NCBI GenBank assembly: GCA_020746875.1
Contig: JAGTJL010000007.1
Coordinates: 2,728,001 to 2,792,000, forward strand
From: Rhexocercosporidium sp. MPI-PUGE-AT-0058
Taxonomy: Eukaryota; Ascomycota; Leotiomycetes; Helotiales
Reading direction: 5' to 3'
Length of the DNA stretch: 64,000 bases
The translations under genes and the position numbers were made by a program. The notes under the pieces were generated by a model, which was given only the letters and a program-made list of their open reading frames with translations, was not told the origin of the DNA and made no database searches. Below are positions 48,751-58,942 of this stretch, piece after piece (the stretch's first letter is position 1; every line of letters begins with the position of its first letter).

Positions 48751-50094
48751 CTTAGATTTAAGGCGGAAAGAAGAAGCAGTCTAGAAGAAGCTTCGGGACG
48801 CTTAAGAAGCTTTTTTAGCTTAATAAAATATTATACCGAAGTCAGCTTCAGAAGGATTAATATTAAAAGCAAGTTAAGAGCTTTAAGATTATTTAGATAT
48901 CCTCGCTGTCCGATTCTTCGATATAAAAAGATTAGCTAACGTTTAAAACGTACTTGCTATTTCCGATTCAGAAGGAATAAATAATAACTTCGAAATAGTA
49001 TTTATAAAAATAAGACGACAAAATGCCGCTGCTTCTAGAGTAGCAGTAAGAGCCGAATTATATATAACCGGAACCTTATTTTAAAAACGTCTTAAGGCTT
49101 AAGCTGATTACGAAAGATTAAAAGTTCGTAAAGAAATCAAGAATACCGTCAGATTTCAAGAGCTTATAAACGTGGACCTTTTAATTGAAGTATTTAAAGC
49201 AAAACCTACTCGGATTATCGCAAAAGATAATAATAAGAATATTATTTCTAAGAAATTAAAAGAAGTTATTTCAGTCGTAAGTCGAAAAAGACCGATTATT
49301 ATTAAATTATCTTTTACAGGGATTATTCGGAAACGCGCTGAAAGCAATTTATTTATTATTATTAAAACGACTTTAAGCCGACTTCGCGTATATTAGGCGT
49401 TATCGCGGAATAATTATACATTAAATAATACGCTGGATAAGCTTCTTGCTTAGAAAGAGCTCTTTGGAAACTTAATTTTAGAAGAAATCCTTATTTTAAT
49501 CGACTTATTAAGGATAAGTCGACCGAAGACTATTAATTAAGAGATTCAGGACTAGATCGTTACTGCTAGTGTCGAGATTATAAAGTATATAAAGGCTTTT
49601 TAGGACTGCGATTAAGAAGGGAATAATATTATATTTTAACGTCTTTTATTATTTCGGGCTAATACTTCGGATTCTATATTAAGAGGATTGCGAGCTTCGC
49701 GATAGCCTGGACGTATTTTCCTTAGATGGGAATAACGAATTATTATTTACTTTATTGTATCCCGAGCTAGACTTACGTATAAGCTTTAAGTCTAATAAAG
49801 GAAATGGAGGTATTAAGTCTTTTTAATACAGGAAATGCTAATTTAGTAATTAATTTTCTGGTTATTATTAAGCTTAATTCTTTTCTTTGGCTTAATGCTT
49901 ATAATCTTAACTGTTATTTTAATAGCGCTTTAAAAAGTAATAATTTTAAAAGGAGAACTTAAAATCGACTTACTATTAATTACTGAAGTTTATTTAATCG
50001 ATATACTTTAAGGACCGAGTTATAAGTAATACTCTTTAACGCCGAAGTATATGATTATTATACTTAAAAGGACGAGACTTAGTAATATCCGAGC

Positions 50095-50280
50095 TACTTT
50101 TGATTCCGGCGCAGAAGTCAGTTATATATTTTATAATATTGCTGTTTAATTAGAAGTCCTTATTATAAAAAGCGATTTTATAGCTTTAAAGAGTATTATA
50201 AGCGTAAAATCGCGATTTCTGGGATATGCGGATAACGTCCCGGTTATAATAAGAGATTATATTATCCTTATTAGGTTTTA
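50095..50280 (+). pseudogene. Gypsy aspartic protease
   Basis: The plus-strand frame contains 'ATFDSGAEVSYI' with the catalytic D-S-G (50102-50116), then 'VKSRFLGYADNVPV', as in retropepsins. One stop occurs at a former Gln. Confidence 0.75.
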
Positions 50281-51329
50281 TATTATAAATATCTTAAGTA
50301 TTAGAATTATTTTTAGATTTTTATTCTTTTGGATTACGCGCGTTTTATTTAGATACTTATTTAATACGGAAGGCGGTTTAATTTACGTTAATTTATAAAA
50401 TAAGATTACGCGATTAATTATTATTATTAAAGTAACTGAACTTATAAAATACGCTAAAAGCATTGAAGCTGCGAAGTCTGAGAATCGAGCTGGCAGAATA
50501 TTATTAGATCCGGAATTAGATTACTTGGAATCCGAAACTGACTCGGGAAACAAGTAATTAATTATAATTAGAGCTTTATAATTAGTACCGTCGAATGCTT
50601 TTTGAAAGATACTTCCTTTAAGCTCGAAGACGAGTATTTTTACAGGAGGAACGAAGAAACCTTTGGTAATAAAAGTAATTCCTCTTTCGAAGACGTTTTA
50701 TATATTTCTATCGAATATATAAAGCAAGAATTTATAATTCTAAAGACGGACTTTTACGATTATTTCTTTTATAAAGATTTTATTAAAGTTCCTTTCGGTA
50801 AAGAATATATATTTAGTACCGTATTAACTGAGAAAATCGAGCTTACTTTTTAATTTATTACGAATTATAATATTTTACTAATAACGTTCTTATTCAGAAA
50901 ACGCAAATAAGTTTCGCGGGTTTATATTATATATAAAACGAAAGATAAAAAGATTAAGCTTATAAATTAAATAAATAAAATAAGAGATACGCTTAAAAGC
51001 CGTAAAGATTAATACGAAGTCTTTAAAGAAAAGGACTTTCTTTAGAAGTAAGTTAGAAAGTATTAAGATATTTTACTTTTTTGTTTTACCGGCTTTCTTC
51101 GCGGATTTAAGATTACAGAAGAGCGACTTATTACTTTAGATATTAGAAATATATTATAACTAGAAGAAAGAGCTTTCTTCGACGAAATTATATTAAATCG
51201 AGAAGGTGTTATTATATTTAACTGAATTGAATATAGGAAATTCTATAAGGATATTTCGCTACTTATAATTATTAAGACGGTAGATTATAAAGCCTAGTAA
51301 GTATTATACTTTCTACTCCTTAGAGCGTT

Positions 51330-52150
51330 AGCTCCCGAAGTCAGGAAGATAATAGAAGACAGACTTAATCGTAGGGTTCTCGAACTCTCTAAGGGGCCAT
51401 ATCGTAACGCTTAATTCTTAATTAAGAAGAAAGAACCAAGAAAGTACCGCTTAATTAATTCGGCAATTATATTTAACGTAATCATTTTAAGAGACGTTAA
51501 TTTATTTCCTTTTATTAACGAATTTTCAGAGGAATTTATAAGGTATTATATCGCGAGCTTAATAGATTTATATTTAAATTATAATTAATAAGTATTATAT
51601 TAAAGTAGCCGAGATATAACGGCTTTTTTCGTACTTAATATCGGATTAGTCCGAAATACGACGCTACTTCAGGAAATTATAAATTCTATTACTTAATTCG
51701 TAAGAATAATCGGTAAAATATTAAAAGATATTATGCTTTTTATTATAATATTATTTTTAAACGACGTTAGCGTAAAAGGATTATATATAAATTACGATTA
51801 AAAGAAAGCACGGCTTGGAATTCGTTAATTCGTCCTTAAGTACTTTCTTAACTTCGATAAGATATTAGAACGCTTTAAGCGCGCTGGAGCTATTATAAGC
51901 CTTAAATCTCAGTTCTGTTGTAATAATATGAACGTTATCGGCTACGTATATAATTCGTAAGAAAGAGAACCTTTAGCTGTATATTTAATTAAAGTATAGA
52001 AATAAAAAGAACCAGAAAATATTATAAAAATTAAAGGATTTCTAAGTTTAATTATTTATTTCCGTATTTAGATTAAAGATTTTCGTTTATTAGCCGAGTT
52101 ATTATACGATTTTATTAGAAAAGGAATTAAATTTATATAAAATCCCGTAA
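51330..52150 (+). pseudogene. Gypsy reverse transcriptase
   Basis: A coherent plus-strand frame shows 'SKGPYRNA', 'LIKKKEPRKYRLINSA', 'ASLIDLY' (from the 'Y-D' catalytic strand), 'FLNDVSVKG' (FLDDV with Asp to Asn) and 'KFLN..DKILERFKRAGAII', followed by 'YFRI'. These are the ordered Ty3/Gypsy RT motifs. Stops are at former Gln/Trp codons. Confidence 0.9.
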
Positions 52151-52199
52151 CTTACGGCTAAGTAATAAGAACTTTCTAAGATATCTTATATTTTTTCTT

Positions 52200-52620
52200 A
52201 GTATTTTGCAGGATCGACTACTTTAAGGGCGCTGGCGAAATCGTCGTTTCTGTAGATTCTAGTAGAGTCGGATAAGGTGGTTTCTTTGGTTAGCGTGATC
52301 CGAAAAATAATAAGCTTAAACTGGCGAAATATGAAAGCGGCTTCTGGACGAAAGCAGAACGAGATTACGATATTATAAAGAGAGAATATAAAAGTATATT
52401 TTTAATTCTTAAGAAGTTTAAAATCTGGCTTATAAGAATCTATTTTATTATAAAGATTAACGCAAATACTCTTATTGCTTAATTTAAAAGAGTTGCTTAC
52501 GATTATTTTAGTGCGATGCTTATTCGTTAGCTCGCCTGGATTAGGCTTTTCGACTTCGAAGTGCGTTATATTAAAGGTGTTACGTATATAATAGCAGATA
52601 TTCTCTTAAGAAAACCTAAA
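52200..52620 (+). pseudogene. Gypsy RNase H
   Basis: Plus-strand frame with 'VVSVDSSRVG', 'LAKYESGFWTKAERDYDIIK' and 'WIRLFDFEVRYIKG...IADILLRKP', the RNase H core and its end before the linker. This stretch keeps more G and C than its neighbours. Confidence 0.8.
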
Positions 52621-53099
52621 TACTTTGAGGATACTGAAGAAGATACCGAAAATAATAATAATAAGAATTAGATTTTAGTTGAGCTTAATGCGGTTGGAAT
52701 TTGCCCGATAGAAGCGGAAAGCACGGAAGATTTAATAAAAGAGCCAGAGACCTTCGATGACTTTGAGTTAATCCGAAGACGCGATATCTTCATCGATATA
52801 AAGCGAAAAGTCTAAGAATTGCGAGATAAGTCGAACGATTAAATAATACTTAATAGCGACTCGTGTATAGATTAAGAGAGCGAAGCGAACTTATTAATAT
52901 TTTCAAAATATTATAAGGAGTATTATTAAAAGATAATTATTTATTTAATTACGCTTAAGATTTCGAAAAGTATAAATTTAAAAGCTTTCCGTGTATTTAA
53001 GAAAGAAGTATTATTATACGGAGTTTATAATTAGCGTATTTAGAGACTTTTATTAAAAGGCGCACTTATTAAACTCGTTATCGATACCGATAAAGATAA

Positions 53100-54100
53100 G
53101 GTATATATCTTGCGAAGCTGTTATAATAGCTCCGGCTATAAAAGAAGAGAAAGTATATATTACCGCATTTCTTAGCGCTATTTCTGGAAAAGCTATTTTA
53201 AAGATTCTGCGGAATTCGTTAAAATATACGATAAGTACATATTACGTAATACTAAGCGATAAGAAGAGCTTATAATTCTAATTACTTTAAACGGACTTAT
53301 AAAAAAATAGGCGCTAAATATTACTTTTATACTAATACGAAACAGGAAGAAATATCTCGTTATCGCCCGGGACGATATAAGCGGTTAGGTCGAAGCCAGG
53401 GCGCTTGCTTCGAAGGAGGCTAAAGGTATCGCTGATTTCATTTGGTAAGATATTATTTGCCGATATAGGCTGTTTTAGAAGCTCGTAATCGATGGAAGCA
53501 TAAAGAATATAAGCGAAGTCGTTAATCTACTAAATAAAGTAGAAATTCGACGAATTCAAATATCGGCTTATAACGCGAAAGCTAATAGTATAATCGAGCG
53601 GGGATATGGTCTTATTAAGAATACTTTTTCTAAAATAAGAAGAAACTGGATAAGTAACTTACTAGCGGTTTTATTCGCTGACTATATTATAATCTATAGA
53701 CTTATAAGTTATATTCTTTTTTATATAATTTACGGCAAAGAATTAGTTTTTCTTATCGAAACACGTTATCTTATTTAAAAAAGCTTTTTCTCGGAAGACA
53801 TTAAGAGTATTAATGATTTGATTTACATTCGAACTCTCTAATACTAAATGCGGAATAATGATATAAAGGAAGTTAAGCTTTAAAAGATACGCCGTAAATA
53901 AGAAGGGAAAGAAGCTTTCGACGTAAAAAAAGACATTCGAAATAGGCTATTATAAGTTAAAGACCTAGTTCTTAAGTACGATTCTATTCGGGAAATCGAT
54001 ATATTAAGGAGTAAAAAGCTTGACTTTCGGTGGCTAAGATCTTACGAAATTTACGAGGCCTTTCCTGAAAAGAATTATTATAAGCTGAAAGAGTTAAGAA
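53100..54100 (+). pseudogene. Gypsy integrase
   Basis: Plus-strand frame at 53330 onward: 'YLVIARDDISG', 'EARALASKEAK', 'VIDGSIKN', 'SAYNAKANSIIERGY', 'NLLAVLFADY' and 'SYILFYIIYGKE'. These match the integrase core with catalytic D, D and E in ERG, and the C-terminal 'YxPFRLxYG' block. Confidence 0.88.
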
Positions 54101-54749
54101 ACGACGGTATACTTTTCCGCGGTACTTTTATAATTAATCGCTTTAAGCTGTTTTATAAACGAGAGCGCTTTATTTGCTATGAAGACGACGAGCTTTCAGC
54201 GATAATTTAATATAATAATAGTAAAGATTAGCCTGAATCTAATCTCGAGGAGCGAAATTTATAAGGCTTTGAAGATTCTGAAGAGCTTACGAGACAAGTT
54301 ATACGGAATAATGGAATTATTATTAGAATACTTTAAAGATTAATTCACGCGGAACGAAATTAATATCGAGTCGTTATTTATTCTTTTAGCGAGTAGCTTA
54401 ATTGCCACGACTAATATTATTAATTACTTCTTATTATAATTCTTATAGCTCGTCGCTTAGCGTTGTCGAATATTAAATTATAGCGAGAACGTATTTTTTA
54501 TATCTTACGGGGGGGACGAAGATTAAAGCACGATAATGGAGGTATATATTAAAATATTAGGGGCTTTCTTTTAAACGACGAAAAATCCCTTCAGTACTTC
54601 GAATATTATTTACGCTTATAAATACTTTCCGATCGCACTCACAAGTCGTTCCGTAATAATAATACTAGTATCTTAGTCGAGCTAAATAATATATTTGCGA
54701 TAGCTGCTCTTCGAACAATTCAGTACTACTGACGCTGGACGTACAGGCT

Positions 54750-55420
54750 CGAAAGCCTGTAAATACAATGATTATCGGTACGTTATAAAGCTAAAGAAGC
54801 CCCTGAGAAACTTAAAGAGAGTTTTAGCCTCGTGGGATAGTTTAATTAAATTAAGTCGATTATAGCTTGCGCTATAAAAGAGCAGAATCTAATCGAATAC
54901 TTATTTCTTACTAAATCTTATAAAGAATTAGATAATAAATTAGACGAAGTTCTTTCGACGAGCCGTTCCGGAGCGTTAATAATCTTAATATATTAATAGG
55001 CCAGGCGCTGAAAACGATAACTTCTCGAGATATATTACCGAAGTAAGCTCGTATAATAAGTCCCCGAAGGTAGTCGAAAACCAGAAATTCTTCTTTAATA
55101 TTATTTAAATATTTTACAATAAGAAAGATCTATCTTAATTAAAATAGCTTTTAGAATTACGGTAAATAAGCTATCAGTTTGAAAAGAAGATATATAATAA
55201 TTAAGAGATTACGCGTAATTAGACGATTTAAGATCTGAAAGAACTTGTAAAATTAAATAATAAAATTAATCTGTATATCTAAATAAATAATAAAGCGCGC
55301 GACAGGCTATAAGTTATTATAAAGGAAATAAGTTATTATAACTGCCTTATACCGGTAATAAAGATCGTTAGATTTATTATTAATAATATAGAAAGTTTAT
55401 TCAGATATTAATAATTTTAA
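54750..55420 (+). pseudogene. Additional reading frame behind Gypsy pol
   Basis: A plus-strand frame reading through few, RIP-type stops encodes a charged helical protein ('CAIKEQNLIEYLFLTKSYKE', 'LDEVLSTSRSG'). It begins about 650 bp after the integrase end. A third ORF after pol is not part of the standard Ty3/Gypsy plan. Its function is unknown. Confidence 0.45.
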
Positions 55421-57841
55421 TATAACGTACTTGAAAACGGAGCCTAGTATTCCGAGACCGTGACGGTTGAATTAAAAACGGGCAGAGTAAGTACGGCTAG
55501 TAAGTTGCAAATTTCTAGTTTTTTTATATTTCTTTTACGCTTTTAATTTTTTATATTATAAGTATTTTATTTTTAATTAGATTATTAGTTTTCGGAAATC
55601 AGCGGTCGAGTTATCGCGAGCCTAAAGTTTAATATAAAAGTTATTATTAGATTTTATAAGTTCTCTCGATCGACGGCTGCTAAGTTTAAGCTTCTATGCT
55701 GCCTGAATACTAGCAGTAATAACTTAATTAAGAGTAAAAGTATAAGATAGCGGATTAGATACCGTGATAGGCCGAGCTTGTTTTAAGTTATTTCAGGTAA
55801 CGCGTCGAAGTGCTGAAGTAATAACGATTCTATTTCCTTAAAGTTTCGGTTAATTAGTTTTAAGACGATAAAACAGGCAGAATTACTCCGTGTGAAGGGA
55901 GATTCTAATTAATTTGAATTATACGCTTCTTCCTTAGCTGTTCCGAAATCTCGCTTATCGGAATTCAAATACCGTTATTATAGTTCCGTCGCGATAATAA
56001 CTTTATAAAAGATTTAAGCAGGTAAATAATACTTTATTATAAGTATTTGAGTTATTTATAAGTATTCTTCTGATTTTATTCTTATAAAGTTATCTCTTAT
56101 TAAGTAAATTAATTAGACTTCAAGTCAAGAGCTTCCTTCAGCCAGATATCAGTCCTCGGACCTTTAAATTAAGAATATTAATCGATTAAGAAAAAGTATT
56201 ATTATTTCCGCTTTTAAGATATATTTGCTTTTTCCTTAAACTTAGAATCCGGCTCAGCTTACACCGGCTTATAAAGGTGTTCGGGGAATATTTCTATTAC
56301 CCTTAAAGTCATTATAGAGTTATATTAGTATAAGGTTCTTTAAAAAGGAATCTTACTTTTAGACGAAAAGGGATTACTTTAGTGAAAAAGGATTTCCGGA
56401 AAGCTTGATATTATCGGTTTAGAAGTTGCTTGCGATATAATTAATAAAAGTTTAAAATAAATAATAAAGTTAGAGATATTTCTTATTTTAATAAGGCGAT
56501 TAAAGCTGCGCTTTTATTTTAGGTTTTTAGATCGTATCGGAGGATTATTGAAATAAAGGAAGTTAGCGATATTAAGTAAGAAGGAACTTACTTTTAGCTT
56601 CTTACTCTTCTTAGCTAATTAATAATAAGAAGTAAGTCGACGGAAAGCGACGACGAAGGCGGTTTAAGATAGCTTATAGCTTATTAAAGCTTTAAGGGTT
56701 ATTCTCGAGAAGCTTTTACCTTGTAACTTGCCGCTAGGAAAAGAAAGAGACCGCGAGGAAGACTGAGCAGCTCGAAGTTAATATATAAAGTATAGTATTT
56801 CTTTTCTTTTCTTTTTAAATATAATAAATTTCAGCTGCTTATAATAATTTACTTATTTATTAGAGAATAATAAGAAGATATAATAAGAAGTTATTGAGGT
56901 ATTATTAGCGCTTTTATTTGATATAGTAATTATTAAGATAAGAAGAAAGAGAATTACTTAAAACCGATTTCGTTGTTATTTAATATCGATTTATTAAAAA
57001 AATAAAAGCAGAAAGAAGAAGATAAGAATGAAAAAAAGATTTAACTGAATTAATAAAAGAGATGCTCTGATTAGTTTTTTTTTATTTTTCTATTATACTT
57101 CGAACCTTAAAGGTAAGAAGACCGTCTTTCGACTATTATTTATTTTTAATTTTATATATTTATATATTTTTGCTTTTTTAGTATACTTTTAGTATATTTC
57201 CTTTTATTTTTAATAACGATTAAGAAATTAAGAAAGTTCGTGGAAGATTCGTTAAAGTAAAAGTATGAAAAAGGAGCGGGGTCGTTAAAGATACGCTAGC
57301 TTAAAGTATAAAGGAATATCGACGAATTCGACGCGTTATAGGGATCGATCTCTGTTCTATAAGGAAAATCAGTCTCTGCGCCGTGAGGGAAGAAGTCGGG
57401 AACTTATTCAGAATGCTGATTGTGCGCTGATCTGTCTTGAAGGAATCATTTTAATTTTGCTAAAGCTGAAGTTTACTCGGATGCGATATTTAAGAAAGTA
57501 AGTTTAGGCGGCAGAAACGATGCGATAAGTGCTAGGAGGTATAGAAAGACTGATATAAATATAAAGAGACGCGTAAAGCCTCCTTAAGAGTATTATGGAA
57601 AAGAGTAGTAGAATTATTGAAAAGAAAAGGAAGGAAAAAGAGTAGTAAGGTAGAAGATAATATTTGAAGGTGTTAAGCGAGACGATTGTTTGCTTTTAAA
57701 AGGTGAGGTGCAGGTTACTTAATATTTATTTATTCTTACTCAGATATATTTTCCTTTGAGTATTTGGAGCTTTAAAGCTGCAATATTAGTTCTTATTTCT
57801 TTGCTCGAGGTCGAGCATGAGTTTTCTAAGGGAGGGACGCA
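55421..57841 (+). other. 3' part of the Gypsy element, unidentified
   Basis: RIP-mutated sequence between the extra frame and the 3' LTR. No motif recognised. A purine-rich stretch (GGGAGGGA) directly before the LTR at about 57828-57837 is a plausible polypurine tract. Confidence 0.5.
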
Positions 57842-58122
57842 TGTAGTGGGGTTGACCTTAGAGGCTTATTTGTCACGTGATTGAGCTATATCTTACTGTA
57901 TTTAAAATAGCTTTTAAAGTAATATTTTTTAAAAATAATAACGATTTTTACTATTATAATATTTCCTTTTTATCTAAATTATATTTCTCCCTTCCTTTAA
58001 TAGATTGTATATTTTAGATATATGATATCTTAAGTACTCGTCAAATGGATATTTCCTACGGTTATCCTCTGGTACTTGCTTTGCTACCTTCTTGTTATGT
58101 GTTTGGTGTTTTCCCCTCCACA
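57842..58122 (+). repeat. 3' LTR of the Gypsy element
   Basis: 281 bp, TGTAGTGGGGTTGACC to CCCCTCCACA. It keeps TG/CA ends and many C/G positions that are T/A in the 5' LTR. Confidence 0.93.
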
Positions 58123-58613
58123 CTAGTTCTGGGTATATTAATATACCGGGACTGATTCTTTTTATTGTAATTGAAATAGTTATAGTCGATATCGAGCTGT
58201 AGCACCGCAGAATAAGTCATATTAGTTTTAATATAATTAAAAATACTTAAAGTCTTATTAATAATATGAAATTTAATAAAACTAAGACTAGTAGAACTCG
58301 TTTTTGCGTACCTTATGAAAAAGGCAGACTTATTCGTAAAGTTAATAAGCGCTTAAGATGTATAAAACCAGTATATACGTTATATAAGATTAACGTTAAT
58401 ATAATTTACTTTATTTTAATAGGAATTAATAGCTATCGCTACGCTTTAATTTTTACTTATATAATTACTTTCGTAAAGTAAGCTTATACGTACGCTAAGA
58501 AGTCAGATATATATTTTGCGAATTAAAAGATAATTAAAATAGCTAAGATATAATATAATAAAGATATTAAGATATTCTGTTTTAATAATAAAAGAGAATA
58601 TAGCCGTATATAA
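58123..58613 (+). pseudogene. Copia C integrase start
   Basis: Plus-strand frame 58266-58481: 'YEKGRLIRKVNKRLR', 'INVNIIYF' and 'YRYALIFTYIIT', homologous to the minus-strand Copia B copy at 33880-33665. It is cut at 58613 by an LTR of another family. Confidence 0.8.
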
Positions 58614-58690
58614 TGTGAGAATAGGCGAGCCAATCAGAGTGAGGAAGCGCAGTAGGTGAGGACACGTGATCAAAAACAAAGTAGAATTGA

Positions 58691-58721
<31 letters not shown>

Positions 58722-58942
58722 AAGAGCTAGAAGAGCTCTTCGGTAGTTATATACAAAATAATAGCTTCTCTAAAAGCTTTTACGACTACGTAACTGATTA
58801 CGTAGTTTATACGAGCTACGTAATTAAATACGAGCGTAATTTCCCGGAATACAAAGGTAATTTCCGGGTTACGTAAGCAGTGGAAACTCCTTCGGCTATT
58901 CTAGGGTAGAATCGGCACGAGTTACCGAAGTAAAATCTAACA
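58614..58942 (+). repeat. LTR of family D with intact promoter-like features
   Basis: 329 bp, TGTGAGAATAGGCGAGCCAA to ATCTAACA. Contains a CCAAT word (58630s), a TTGC microsatellite (58691-58717), the palindrome GAAGAGCTCTTC (58726-58737) and a TATA-like TTATATAC near 58745. It is much less RIP-mutated than its surroundings. The flanking 5-mers (TATAA, AAAGA) do not match, so it is not a simple insertion. Confidence 0.85.

Larger units (their letters stand above)
45542..58122 (+). mobile_element. Complete Ty3/Gypsy retrotransposon, plus strand, 12,581 bp
   Basis: LTRs of 281 bp at both ends; target duplication CTAG at 45538-45541 and 58123-58126. Plus-strand order: gag (about 46000-48750), protease (50095-50280), RT (51330-52150), RNase H (52200-52620), integrase (53100-54100), then a further 3.7 kb before the 3' LTR with at least one more reading frame. 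The order PR-RT-RH-IN defines Ty3/Gypsy. All frames carry RIP-type stops. It is unusually long for the superfamily. Confidence 0.92.
34971..58613 (+). mobile_element. Ty1/Copia element C, plus strand, split by two later insertions
   Basis: Pieces: 34971-35632 (LTR and leader), 43990-45541 (gag, protease) and 58123-58613 (integrase start). The pieces join at the target duplications of element 3 (AGACC) and of the Gypsy element (CTAG). They align in order with the reverse complement of Copia B (for example 44572 onward with 34970 downward, and 45521 plus 58127 with 34050-33940). The 3' part is missing after 58613. Confidence 0.75.
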
